The notes beneath the pieces were generated by a model that saw nothing but the letters and a program-made list of their open reading frames with translations, did not search any database and was not told where the DNA came from. Positions 37,357-47,082 of a stretch of DNA of 64,000 nt are shown piece by piece (position 1 is the first letter of the stretch; each line of letters begins with the position of its first letter). A program made the translations under genes and the position numbers. The DNA comes from Oceanobacillus sp. Castelsardo (GTDB lineage: Bacteria; Bacillota; Bacilli; Bacillales; Amphibacillaceae), in the NCBI RefSeq assembly GCF_001659985.1, contig NZ_LYCS01000001.1, positions 641,870-705,869 on the forward strand, read 5' to 3'.

Positions 37357-37974
37357 TTAACTCACCATCCCCATCAAGTATACAACTGTAAAGATAAATA
37401 CCCAAACAACATCAATGAAGTGCCAGTAGATAGCAAACGTGTTGTATTTTGGTGCGTTGTAAAGACTTAATCCTCTTTTCGCATTTCGTACCATAAGTGC
37501 AATTAACCAGCTAAGACCAAATACTACGTGACCACCATGAAATCCTACTAATGTATAGAAAGCTGATCCAAATGCTGAAGAACGGAAAGTAAAACCATAA
37601 TCAGTAATATAATGTGTAAACTCGTAAATTTCAAAGCCTAAGAATCCTAGACCAAGCAATGCTGTAATCCCAAACCATAATTGCATCTTTTTGAAATCAT
37701 GGTTTTTCATATGATAAATAGCATATACACTAGTCAAAGAACTTGTTAATAAAAGAATCGTCATAACGAATACAAGTTCTAAACCGAATAGGTCTTGAGA
37801 CGATGGACCACCAGCGGTTGAGTTTCTTAATGACAAGTATGTTGCAAATAAAGAAGCGAAAAGAACTGTTTCACCACCAAGGAAAAACCATAAACCAATA
37901 TATTTATTTTTCCCCTCATGAGTGGCTTTAGCCGGATCTTGAATTTCTGGATTCAAGGAAAAATCTTGACTCAT
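37357..37974 (-). CDS. ctaE: Cytochrome c oxidase subunit III (CtaE)
   Basis: This 205-residue protein has five membrane helices, starting YIGLWFFLGGETVLFASLFATY and including YTLVGFHGGHVVFGLSW and YWHFIDVVWVFIFTVVYLMG, the family signature. It is part of the membrane core of the caa3 oxidase. It sits 1 base after ctaD. Confidence 0.96.
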   Translation of the reverse strand: MSQDFSLNPEIQDPAKATHEGKNKYIGLWFFLGGETVLFASLFATYLSLRNSTAGGPSSQDLFGLELVFVMTILLLTSSLTSVYAIYHMKNHDFKKMQLWFGITALLGLGFLGFEIYEFTHYITDYGFTFRSSAFGSAFYTLVGFHGGHVVFGLSWLIALMVRNAKRGLSLYNAPKYNTFAIYWHFIDVVWVFIFTVVYLMGMVS

Positions 37975-37975
37975 A

Positions 37976-39832
37976 TTAGTCAGCCTCCTTTTCTAAATCT
38001 TCTTTATGAATATGATGACCGTGATCATCCTTCAAGGATCTGATAAGCATAGAGCCGATTGCAATTACCATACCCGTAAATAAAACAATTAACCATGCTT
38101 TATTATCTACTTGGTAAATAAATCCTAATGATGCGATAAAGAATCCAATTGTTATAACCAACGGTAAGATAGAGCCATTCGGCATATGGATATCATTAAC
38201 AGGCTCAGCTGGAGTCATCTTATCATTTCCATCCATTTTTTCAATCCAATACGGATCTAATCCGCGAACTAACGGTAATTGCTTAAAGTTATATTCAGGT
38301 GCTGGTGATGAAATAGCCCATTCTAGTGTACGTCCACTACCCCAAGGATCGTTGGTAGCCTTTTCAGCCTTCGTATGTGTATAAATAATATTAATTACAA
38401 ACACAATTGAACCAGCAGCCATAAAGAAAGCACCGATTGTACTAATTAAGTTTCCTGTATCTAAGCCTTGATTTTCAAGAAATACCCAGTAACGACGAGG
38501 CATCCCCATTAAACCAAGAAAATGTTGGATAAAGAAAGTTAAATGGAAACCAATAAAGAATAACCAGAAAGCAATTTTACCCATACCTTCATGTAAAACT
38601 TTCCCAAACATTTTTGGCCACCAGTATTGTAGTCCAGCTAAAATACCAAATACTACCCCACCAACAATTACATAGTGGAAATGAGCAATAACGAAATATG
38701 TGTCGTGATATTGGAAGTCCGCAGTTGATGCACCCAACATTACACCTGTCATACCACCAATAGTAAATGATGGAATGAACCCTAAAGCCCATAACATGGA
38801 AGCGCTCATGCGTATATTTCCACCCCACATAGTAGCAAGCCAGTTAAAAATCTTGATTCCTGTAGGTACTGCGATAGCCATCGTACCTACAGCAAAAATA
38901 GAGTTAGCTACAGGTCCAAGTCCTACTGTAAACATGTGGTGTGCCCATACCATAAATCCTAAAAACGCAATCAGAAATGTTGCAAATACCATAGATGTAT
39001 AACCAAATAAGCGTTTTTTCGAAAAAGTAGCAAATATTTCACTAAATATACCAAAGGCTGGCAAAATCAAGATATAAACTTCTGGGTGCCCAAAGATCCA
39101 AAATAAATGTTGCCAAATAATGGAGTTACCACCTAAAGCAATATCAAAAAATGCTGAGCCAAACATACGGTCGAACTGTAATAAAAATAATGCAACAGTA
39201 AATGCCGGAAAGGCAAAAAGTATTAGAATACTTGCAATAAAAGTAGTCCAACTAAATAATGGCATACGCATATATGTCATACCAGGTCCACGCATTGTAA
39301 CAATAGTAACAAGGAAGTTAATACCCCCCATTAGCGTTCCTGCACCAGATAACTGTAGACCCATTACATAAAAATCCATACCGTGTCCTGGTGACTGAGT
39401 CGATAGTGGAGCATAAGCTGTCCAACCTGCATCAGGTGCGCCACCTAAGAACCAACTAAGGTTCATTAATATTCCACCTAGGAAAAATAGCCAAAATCCT
39501 AAAGAGTTTAAAAATGGAAATGCAACATCACGCGCTCCTATTTGGAGTGGCATAATAGCATTCATAAATCCTAGTAACATAGGCATGGCCGCAAAGAAAA
39601 TCATTGTAGTACCATGCATGGTTATCATTTCATTATATAAACCCGCACTAATAAAATCATTCTCGGGTTTAATTAGTTGAATACGAATTATTAGGGCCTC
39701 AATACCACCAAGTATGAAGAAAAATGCACCACATGCTAGGTACATATTTCCAATTTTTTTATGGTCAACAGTTGTTAAATAATCCCATAAAATTGCACCG
39801 AAGCCCTTTTTCTGAGTAGATGCTATACTCAA
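37976..39832 (-). CDS. ctaD: Cytochrome c oxidase subunit I (CtaD)
   Basis: This 618-residue heme-copper oxidase subunit has the low-spin heme His in MITMHGTTMIFF, WIFGHPEVYILILPAFG (CuB His and the cross-linked Tyr), VWAHHMFTVG (CuB His pair) and HDTYFVIAHFHYVIVGG (heme ligands). The HPEVY motif and long C-terminus mark a type A, caa3-like enzyme. It pumps protons while reducing oxygen and is flanked by subunits II and III. Confidence 0.98.
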   Translation of the reverse strand: MSIASTQKKGFGAILWDYLTTVDHKKIGNMYLACGAFFFILGGIEALIIRIQLIKPENDFISAGLYNEMITMHGTTMIFFAAMPMLLGFMNAIMPLQIGARDVAFPFLNSLGFWLFFLGGILMNLSWFLGGAPDAGWTAYAPLSTQSPGHGMDFYVMGLQLSGAGTLMGGINFLVTIVTMRGPGMTYMRMPLFSWTTFIASILILFAFPAFTVALFLLQFDRMFGSAFFDIALGGNSIIWQHLFWIFGHPEVYILILPAFGIFSEIFATFSKKRLFGYTSMVFATFLIAFLGFMVWAHHMFTVGLGPVANSIFAVGTMAIAVPTGIKIFNWLATMWGGNIRMSASMLWALGFIPSFTIGGMTGVMLGASTADFQYHDTYFVIAHFHYVIVGGVVFGILAGLQYWWPKMFGKVLHEGMGKIAFWLFFIGFHLTFFIQHFLGLMGMPRRYWVFLENQGLDTGNLISTIGAFFMAAGSIVFVINIIYTHTKAEKATNDPWGSGRTLEWAISSPAPEYNFKQLPLVRGLDPYWIEKMDGNDKMTPAEPVNDIHMPNGSILPLVITIGFFIASLGFIYQVDNKAWLIVLFTGMVIAIGSMLIRSLKDDHGHHIHKEDLEKEAD

Positions 39833-39874
39833 AACTTTAACCTCCCTTTTGTAAGTCTTTCATCCCAAATAACA

Positions 39875-40936
39875 TTAGTCAATAATTCCGCCTGCACTTT
39901 CAGGAGTAACATCTGAATGATTTAATTGCATTAAGTACTCTGCAATTTTTTCAGCTTCATCCTTTGAAATTTCAGGGTAATTACCAGTCATCTTATTTCC
40001 TGGTTTAATGGACTCAGGATCCACAATCCAGTCTACTAAGTTTTCTTTTGTAGGTTCTAAAATACCTGCAACCGTAGTACGGTTCGCATAGTTAGTTAAG
40101 TTCGGACCAACTGCTACTGGTGAAGAACCGATAGCATGACAAGCCATACAATTATTAGCTTCAAATAATTCTTGACCTTCGGTTGCAACTGCATCCTGTG
40201 GTGCTTCTTCAGGATTCGCGCTCTTCATATCTTCAACCCACTGATCAAATTCATCTTGGCTAACTGCAACAACTTTAAAATCCATCAATGAGTGTGATGG
40301 TCCACAAAGTTCCGCACATTTACCCCAATATACCCCTTCTTCATAAGCTTCAATAAACATTGTGTTTACGTTCTCGGGGTTAGCATCCATTTTTCCAGAA
40401 ATAGTTGGTACCCAGAATGAATGGATAACATCAGATGATTGTATGTCTAGGTATACTTTTTCTCCAACTGGAATGTATAAGTCCTGACTAGTTTGAATTT
40501 CTTCACCTTTGTAATCAAAATGCCACCAGTATTGATTACCGGTAACCTCAACTGTAATAGAACTCTCAGCATCTGCAGTATCGGCTAAATCAAAAATAGA
40601 GATAACTGTTGGAATAGCTAATACAAATACTAGTATAATTGGTATCCCAGTCCATACAATTTCTAAAGTGTGATTACCCTCTACTTGTTTTGGAATATAA
40701 TCTTCTTTCCCCTTCTTTTCGCGGAATCGAATTATAGCTATCGTAAAAATAATTGCTACAATTATAAATACCGCAGTCATTACAACGATAGAAAGAATCA
40801 TAATATCCATTGATTTTTCTGCTCCATAGCCTTTCGGATCTAGAGCTGTTAAGTTTTCTTTACCACATGCCGACAAGACAATTGCAGTAAAACTTAACAA
40901 TAGTAAAGTTTTAAGTTTTCCCATCCAATGACTCAT
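39875..40936 (-). CDS. ctaC: Cytochrome c oxidase subunit II with fused cytochrome c (CtaC)
   Basis: This 353-residue lipoprotein has the lipobox LSAC near residue 24, two membrane helices and the CuA domain (CAELCGPSHSLM with the Cys pair, His and Met). A C-terminal cytochrome c domain carries the heme motif CMACH and a Met ligand in GNKMTGNYPEI. This fusion defines a caa3 oxidase. It is the first gene of ctaCDEF, with AGGTATG-like spacing before the ATG. Confidence 0.97.
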   Translation of the reverse strand: MSHWMGKLKTLLLLSFTAIVLSACGKENLTALDPKGYGAEKSMDIMILSIVVMTAVFIIVAIIFTIAIIRFREKKGKEDYIPKQVEGNHTLEIVWTGIPIILVFVLAIPTVISIFDLADTADAESSITVEVTGNQYWWHFDYKGEEIQTSQDLYIPVGEKVYLDIQSSDVIHSFWVPTISGKMDANPENVNTMFIEAYEEGVYWGKCAELCGPSHSLMDFKVVAVSQDEFDQWVEDMKSANPEEAPQDAVATEGQELFEANNCMACHAIGSSPVAVGPNLTNYANRTTVAGILEPTKENLVDWIVDPESIKPGNKMTGNYPEISKDEAEKIAEYLMQLNHSDVTPESAGGIID

Positions 40937-41004
40937 GTATTCATACCTCTCTTTCTCCTTATGTCTGATACATATATAAATTTTTATAAAACAACAAGGT
41001 AGAG

Positions 41005-41946
41005 CTAATTAAAAATTGGTAACGTTACGATAATCATTAGTAAAAACACAATTGTTAAATAGTTTAAAGAATATATAAACATCATATTCGCCCACTTTAA
41101 ATCATCTTTGACAAAAAAACCTTTAAAACCAATGATTAACCACCCAATATTTAATAGCGTGGAAATTACTACGAATACCATACCAAGAGATGTCATAAAA
41201 AAAGGCAATGGTAATAAGCAAAGTGTGTATATTACTATTTGTCGTTTAGTAATTGTAAAGCCATAAACGACAGGTAACATTGGTACCCTTGCTTCTCTAT
41301 AATCTTCCGTCTTTTTCATAGCTAAAGATAGGAAATGTGGTGTCTGCCATATAAACATAATTAAAAATAATGCTAAAGGAATAACGTGGAATTCTGGACT
41401 TATAGCAGCCCATCCAATTAGTGGTGGCATCGCACCGGAAAAACTACCAACAATTGTATTTAAGGTTGTTTTTCTTTTGGACCACATTGTATACAAGATG
41501 ACATACACAAACCAGCCAAATAAGGCAAAAAGCGCTGCTTCTATCGTTGTGAAATATAATAGAAGTAAACCGATTGCTGTGGTTACAAGTCCTATTAATA
41601 AAACAGTTTTAAGCGGAAAGAACCCCGTTACCGTAGGCCGATTTTTTGTTCGTTCCATTTTCGGATCAATATCTACATCGAACCAATTATTAACTATACA
41701 TCCACCTGCTATAACTAAAGCGCTTCCTAGCAAGGTCAAAACGAGCACTTCCCAATGAAATTTCAAGGAAGAATCGGTAAAATATATTGCTAACCATAAA
41801 CCAGTAAAAGTAGTTATTAAATTAGAATTAATAATTCCAATTTTAATTAAGGCTTTTATTTCTAAGATTAACTTCTTGAATTTTTGTCGCGAAGATACTG
41901 TAGAATCTTGTATCATTTCCGTGTACGGCGTACCCGCTTTATTCAT
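41005..41946 (-). CDS. ctaB: Protoheme IX farnesyltransferase (heme O synthase)
   Basis: This 313-residue UbiA-family membrane enzyme has NNWFDVDIDPKMERTKNRP, the aspartate-rich prenyl diphosphate site, and a second polar loop MKKTEDYREARVPMLPVVYG. It adds farnesyl to heme B, making heme O for CtaA. It lies upstream of ctaC and diverges from ctaA, so heme O and heme A synthesis share one control region. Confidence 0.96.
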   Translation of the reverse strand: MNKAGTPYTEMIQDSTVSSRQKFKKLILEIKALIKIGIINSNLITTFTGLWLAIYFTDSSLKFHWEVLVLTLLGSALVIAGGCIVNNWFDVDIDPKMERTKNRPTVTGFFPLKTVLLIGLVTTAIGLLLLYFTTIEAALFALFGWFVYVILYTMWSKRKTTLNTIVGSFSGAMPPLIGWAAISPEFHVIPLALFLIMFIWQTPHFLSLAMKKTEDYREARVPMLPVVYGFTITKRQIVIYTLCLLPLPFFMTSLGMVFVVISTLLNIGWLIIGFKGFFVKDDLKWANMMFIYSLNYLTIVFLLMIIVTLPIFN

Positions 41947-42371
41947 ACACCCCTATACCCCCTTTATCACAATGTCAATGTTGTAAAATCTCAGAATCCA
42001 TTAAAAAGGACGACTAATTAAATAATATCACGAAAAGACAATATAATCCATAAACCCATACTGAATACTATCTTAGCACGGTGTACGCCTCTAAAGTGTG
42101 ACAAAAATTCGAACTTTCGCAAAACATTGCGAATATTCCACGAAACTATGTATCCTTACTACATTTGTACTGTTTTAGCAATTATTCCCTAATCTATTTC
42201 TAGCAAACTATAAGCAATTATGCAAGGTTTTTTACAATTTACATAGTGAAAATAAGAATTTGACGTGTTATATTATGATGTAAGAGCTTTTATTGGATTA
42301 TTTATAAAACAAATATTAATATTAAGGGGATTGTATCTATAATACATCACAAAGTGAGGCATACATATACT
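41947..42371. other. Divergent control region between ctaB and ctaA
   Basis: About 425 bases of AT-rich DNA. A perfect inverted repeat TTCGCA-N6-TGCGAA lies at 42116-42133 and is a candidate operator. In B. subtilis the ctaA-ctaB gap carries ResD sites, but I did not recognise them. No ORF is present. Confidence 0.5.
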
Positions 42372-43349
42372 ATGATGAAACTTTTAAAATGGTTATCTGT
42401 ACTAGCGACAATTGGTATGCTGCTAGTATTACTAGGTGGAGCACTTGTAACAAAAACGGGCTCTGAAGATGGTTGTGGAGATAGTTGGCCTTTATGTGAA
42501 GGACAATTAATACCTTCCGAGTTTACTTTCGAGATGGTTATCGAATTGAGTCACAGATTAGTTTCAGGGGGAGTAGGAATTGTAGTTGTTGCATTAGCAG
42601 TTCTTGCTTGGAAACGGTTCGGGAATATTCGTGAAGTGAAATTCCTATCCATTACCTCTGTTTTCGTCCTTATTCTACAAGCTTTAATTGGAGCAGCTGC
42701 AGTAATGTGGGGTCAGTCTGATTTTGTTTTAGCAGCTCATTTTGGTATTTCATTAATATCTTTTGCAGCAGTGTTTCTACTTACGTTACTTATTTTTGAA
42801 ATTGATAAGAAATGGGATACAAAATCTTTGTCTATACAAAAAAAAGACCGAATTGAAATTTACTTTCTTACCGGTTATTCCTTAATAGTTGTATATACTG
42901 GGGCGTTAGTACGTCATACAAATTCAAATTTAGTATGTGGAAGCTGGCCATTCTGTAATAATAATGCTCCACTTTCCTTTATGGATTATAATTTCCAACA
43001 ATGGGTACAAATGGGACATCGATTAATGGCAGGTATCTTATTTATATGGACAATTACTTTATTTATCAAATTGATAAAGCGGTACAAGTCAAACCATGTT
43101 ATGTACTGGAGCTCGATTATTACGATTTCTTTAATTACTTTACAAGTCTTTTTTGGTGCTATGATTATTTTTACCCTACTGAATCTTGGAGTCGCTTTAA
43201 TGCATGCGCTCTTTATATCTTGCTATTTTGGAATGTTAAGTTACTTCCTATTACTTTCAAGTAGAAGTGCAAAAGTAGAAAGTATAAACTTACAAAAGGA
43301 AAAAAATATATATCAACAATCAGAAGAATCAGCATTAAAAACTTTATAA
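42372..43349 (+). CDS. ctaA: Heme A synthase CtaA
   Basis: This protein of about 325 residues has eight membrane helices. It has the Cys pairs CGDSWPLC and CGSWPFC and the His residues in ELSHRLVSGG, LAAHFGIS, MGHRLMAG and LMHALF that bind heme. It oxidises heme O to heme A. The start is one of two adjacent ATGs at 42372/42375; the GTG at 42354 coincides with the only ribosome-site-like GTGAGG. Confidence 0.95.
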   Translation: MMKLLKWLSVLATIGMLLVLLGGALVTKTGSEDGCGDSWPLCEGQLIPSEFTFEMVIELSHRLVSGGVGIVVVALAVLAWKRFGNIREVKFLSITSVFVLILQALIGAAAVMWGQSDFVLAAHFGISLISFAAVFLLTLLIFEIDKKWDTKSLSIQKKDRIEIYFLTGYSLIVVYTGALVRHTNSNLVCGSWPFCNNNAPLSFMDYNFQQWVQMGHRLMAGILFIWTITLFIKLIKRYKSNHVMYWSSIITISLITLQVFFGAMIIFTLLNLGVALMHALFISCYFGMLSYFLLLSSRSAKVESINLQKEKNIYQQSEESALKTL

Positions 43350-43352
43350 TAT

Positions 43353-43395
43353 AGTAGAAAAGGAAGCATTCCATTTGGATGCTTCCTTTTCTACT
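43353..43395 (+). terminator. Rho-independent terminator of ctaA
   Basis: AGTAGAAAAGGAAGCAT and ATGCTTCCTTTTCTACT form a perfect 17-bp stem, with T-rich DNA on both sides. Confidence 0.9.
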
Positions 43396-43632
43396 TTCTA
43401 GGAATTATAAAATTTGTAAGTTGTAAATAATCTAGATACCAAAATATCCACGTCCGGATCCAGCGCCCAGTGACTAGCAGACTTCCTTCACCCCTGTGCG
43501 ATAAAGAAGACTTGCCGATTGGTGAAACCAGAGGCTTAGTCGCGCTTATACCCTTGTGGTGAAAGTCAACAATATCTCCTACGGTGTGGTATGTCTATAC
43601 GTCACTAAACGGGCACTTACGCCTTTGTTCCT
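43396..43632 (+). repeat. Structured intergenic repeat family A, copy 4 (long form)
   Basis: GCGCCC-AGTGAC pairs with GTCACT-AAAC-GGGCAC, and AGAC with GTCT inside. The centre holds a longer and different insert (about 43500-43575) than copies 1 and 3. It ends ACTTACGCCTTTGTTC. It starts directly after the ctaA terminator with TTCTAGGAATTATAAAATTT, shared with copy 2. It lies between the convergent genes ctaA and pyc. Confidence 0.75.
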
Positions 43633-43633
43633 T

Positions 43634-46600
43634 TTATTCGAATTCAATTAGAAGATCATCTACAGCAATGCTATCTCCTTTGACAACATGAATTTCTTTA
43701 ATAACACCTTTATATGGAGCTTGAATTGTTGTTTCCATTTTCATCGCTTCTGTTGTTAATAGGTAATCCCCTTTATCAACGTGATCCCCTTTTGAACAGT
43801 TAACTTCTAAAACTGTCCCTGGCATAGTTGCACCAATTTGTTTCTCATTTCCTTTGTCTACTTTAGCTCTTGTCGCGACAGAAGATTGTATACTTTCGTC
43901 TTTGACAGTTATTTGTCTAGGCTGACCGTTTAATTCAAAGTAGACTGTACGAGTCCCATCTGGTTCTGGTTGAGAAATAGAAATTAATCGTACAAAAAGC
44001 GTTTTTCCTTTTTCAATTTCTACTTCAATTTCTTCTCCTAGGTTCATTCCAAAGAAGAATGTTGGAGTGTCTAACATAGACATATCACCATATTCTTCAT
44101 AGAATTTTTGGTAATCTATGAACACTTTTGGATAAAGTGCGTAAGAAAGGACATCAAAACTTGTTACTTGTCTGTTTAAAGTTTTAAATAACGTGTTTCT
44201 TAATTCTACAAAGTCAACTGGATCTAGTAATTCACCAGGTCTTACTGTAATTGGTTCCTTTCCTTTAAGAATAATTCTTTGTAATTCTTTAGGGAAACCT
44301 TGATATGGTTGACCAATCATTCCTTGGACAAACTCAATAACGGAATCTGGGAAATCAATAGATTCTCCTCGTTCATAAATCTCGTCCTCCGTTAAATTAT
44401 TTTGTACCATAAATAACGCCATATCCCCTATCACTTTTGAAGATGGAGTAACTTTTACTATGTCACCAAACATATCGTTCACATGGCGATACATCGCTTT
44501 TACTTCATCCCAACGTTCACCTAACCCAACAGCTATCGCTTGTTGTTGGAGGTTACTATATTGACCGCCTGGCATTTCGTGGAAATAAACTTCAGTGTGT
44601 GGAGCGTTCATACCATTTTCAAGGTCTGAATAGTATCCACGAACACCTTCCCAATAAGTAGAAAGTTTTTCGTAGTTTTCTACATTAATTTTTGGTTGAC
44701 GATCTGTACCCTCTAATGCATGATATAAAGTTTGTGCACTTGGTTGAGAAGTATGTCCAGCCATTGAACCAACCGCTACGTCTACAACATCTACTCCCGC
44801 TTGAATAGCACGTGCATAAGTATAGATACCATTACCACTTGTATCATGTGTATGAAGATGGATAGGTAAATTCGTTGCTTCCTTTAAAGTGGATATTAAC
44901 TGATATGCTGCCTCGGGCTTTAACAAACCAGCCATATCTTTGATACCTAAAATATGCGCTCCAGATGCTTCAAGTTCTTTAGCCATATTTTTATAATAGT
45001 CTAGATCATACTTTGTTCTACCCTTATCCAATATGTCACCTGTATAACATAAAGTAGCCTCAGCAATTTTATTATTTTCCCTTACCGATTCAATTGCTAA
45101 ACGCATACCTTCTATCCAGTTTAAGCTATCAAAAATACGGAATACATCAATTCCTGCACTAGAGCTTTTTTGAATGAATTCGCTTATTACGTTATCTGGA
45201 TAGTTTTTGTAACCCACTGCATTACTTGCTCTTAATAACATTTGGAATAAAACATTCGGCATTTTCTCACGTAGTTTTAATAATCTATGCCATGGATTTT
45301 CATTAAGGAAACGGTAAGCTACATCGAAAGTTGCTCCTCCCCACATTTCTACAGAGAATAAATTAGGTAATAATTTAGCTGTAGGCTCAGCAATATTCAA
45401 CATGTCTCTTGTTCTAATTCTTGTTGCTAAAAGGGATTGATGAGCATCACGAAACGTGGTGTCTGTTAGCAATACTTCTTTTTGATCCTTTAACCATTTC
45501 GCAAGACCTTCTGGACCTTGCTCATCTAAAATTTGCTTCGTTCCGAAAAGTTCTTCGTTTGAATTTTTTACTTTTGGAACTTTTAATTCTGGATAGTTAG
45601 GCTTTTCTTTTCCACCCACACCATTTACTGTTGTATGCGCAATATACGAAAGCATCTTCGTTCCACGGTCTTTTCGTTTAGGGAAAACAAATAATTCAGG
45701 TGTATTATCTATAAATGTTGTGTCATATTCACCAGACAAGAAACTTTCATGCATAATAACATTTTCAAGGAAGTGAATATTTGTTTTTATTCCACGGATA
45801 CGGAATTCTTTTAAATTTCGAACCATTTTATGTGCAGCTTGTTCAAAAGTTAACGCGTGTGTAGATACTTTTACAAGTAAAGAGTCATAATATGGGGAAA
45901 TAACTGAACCTTGATAAGCATTACCTGCATCCAATCTTACCCCAAATCCTCCACCAGATCGATATGCCATAATTTTTCCGGTGTCTGGCATAAAATTATT
46001 TAACGGATCTTCTGTAGTTATACGTGATTGGATGGCATAACCATTAGTTCGAATCTCATCTTGTGATGGAATGCTTATTGTTTTACTGTGAAGATCATAG
46101 CCTTGAGCAATTCTTACTTGTGTTTGAACAATATCGATACCTGTAATCATTTCAGTAATTGTATGTTCAACTTGAACCCGAGGATTAACCTCGATAAAAT
46201 AAAATTCATTGTTCGTAACAAGAAATTCTACAGTACCAGCATTAATATAATTTACATTTTTCATTAATCGAACAGCAGCATCACAAATTTCGTGACGTAA
46301 CTCTTCTGATAAGGATAAACTTGGAGCTACTTCTACTACCTTTTGATGACGTCGTTGTACAGAACAATCTCTTTCGTACAAATGAACAATATTTCCATGT
46401 TTATCTCCAATAATTTGAACTTCTATATGTTTCGGATTTTCAATTAATTTTTCTACGTATATTTCATCATTACCAAACGCCGCTTTTGCCTCTGATTTAG
46501 CACGTTCATAAGCTTCCTTTACACTATTTTCATTCCGAACGATGCGCATACCACGTCCACCACCACCAAGTGAAGCTTTGATGATAATTGGGTAACCATG

Positions 46601-47068
46601 ATCTTCTCCAAATTCGACTACTTCATCCAGCGTATGAACCGGGCCATCACTACCAGGTATGACAGGAAGCCCCGCATTTACAGCTTGTTCTCTTGCTTTA
46701 ACTTTATCACCAAACATACTTAAATGTTCACTATTTGGTCCGATAAAGATAATTCCTTCCTCTTCACATCTCTTTGCAAATTGGATGTTTTCGGATAAGA
46801 AACCATAACCTGGATGGATTGCATCTACATCTACTTTTTTTGCTAAAGCAATTATTCCTTCAATATCTAAGTAGGCATCAATTGGCTTTTTACCTTCTCC
46901 TATTAAATAAGCTTCGTCGGCTTTAAATCGATGATAAGATCCAGTATCTTCTTTTGAGTAAATAGCAACTGTACGAATATTTAATTCTGTACAAGCACGA
47001 AATACACGGATTGCTATTTCTCCACGGTTTGCAACTAGTACCTTATTAATTCGTTTGATTTCTCCCAT
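43634..47068 (-). CDS. pyc: Pyruvate carboxylase
   Basis: This 1144-residue biotin enzyme converts pyruvate to oxaloacetate. Domains in order: biotin carboxylase (about 5-455, with KASLGGGGRGMRIV and EVNPRVQVEHTITE), carboxyltransferase (about 530-830, starting LLTDTTFRDAHQSLLATR), the PYC domain and the C-terminal biotinyl domain with EAMKMET, whose central Lys carries biotin. The length is standard. It lies 14 bases after ftsW on the same strand, as in B. subtilis. Confidence 0.98.
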   Translation of the reverse strand: MGEIKRINKVLVANRGEIAIRVFRACTELNIRTVAIYSKEDTGSYHRFKADEAYLIGEGKKPIDAYLDIEGIIALAKKVDVDAIHPGYGFLSENIQFAKRCEEEGIIFIGPNSEHLSMFGDKVKAREQAVNAGLPVIPGSDGPVHTLDEVVEFGEDHGYPIIIKASLGGGGRGMRIVRNENSVKEAYERAKSEAKAAFGNDEIYVEKLIENPKHIEVQIIGDKHGNIVHLYERDCSVQRRHQKVVEVAPSLSLSEELRHEICDAAVRLMKNVNYINAGTVEFLVTNNEFYFIEVNPRVQVEHTITEMITGIDIVQTQVRIAQGYDLHSKTISIPSQDEIRTNGYAIQSRITTEDPLNNFMPDTGKIMAYRSGGGFGVRLDAGNAYQGSVISPYYDSLLVKVSTHALTFEQAAHKMVRNLKEFRIRGIKTNIHFLENVIMHESFLSGEYDTTFIDNTPELFVFPKRKDRGTKMLSYIAHTTVNGVGGKEKPNYPELKVPKVKNSNEELFGTKQILDEQGPEGLAKWLKDQKEVLLTDTTFRDAHQSLLATRIRTRDMLNIAEPTAKLLPNLFSVEMWGGATFDVAYRFLNENPWHRLLKLREKMPNVLFQMLLRASNAVGYKNYPDNVISEFIQKSSSAGIDVFRIFDSLNWIEGMRLAIESVRENNKIAEATLCYTGDILDKGRTKYDLDYYKNMAKELEASGAHILGIKDMAGLLKPEAAYQLISTLKEATNLPIHLHTHDTSGNGIYTYARAIQAGVDVVDVAVGSMAGHTSQPSAQTLYHALEGTDRQPKINVENYEKLSTYWEGVRGYYSDLENGMNAPHTEVYFHEMPGGQYSNLQQQAIAVGLGERWDEVKAMYRHVNDMFGDIVKVTPSSKVIGDMALFMVQNNLTEDEIYERGESIDFPDSVIEFVQGMIGQPYQGFPKELQRIILKGKEPITVRPGELLDPVDFVELRNTLFKTLNRQVTSFDVLSYALYPKVFIDYQKFYEEYGDMSMLDTPTFFFGMNLGEEIEVEIEKGKTLFVRLISISQPEPDGTRTVYFELNGQPRQITVKDESIQSSVATRAKVDKGNEKQIGATMPGTVLEVNCSKGDHVDKGDYLLTTEAMKMETTIQAPYKGVIKEIHVVKGDSIAVDDLLIEFE

Positions 47069-47082
47069 AATATACCTCCTAT

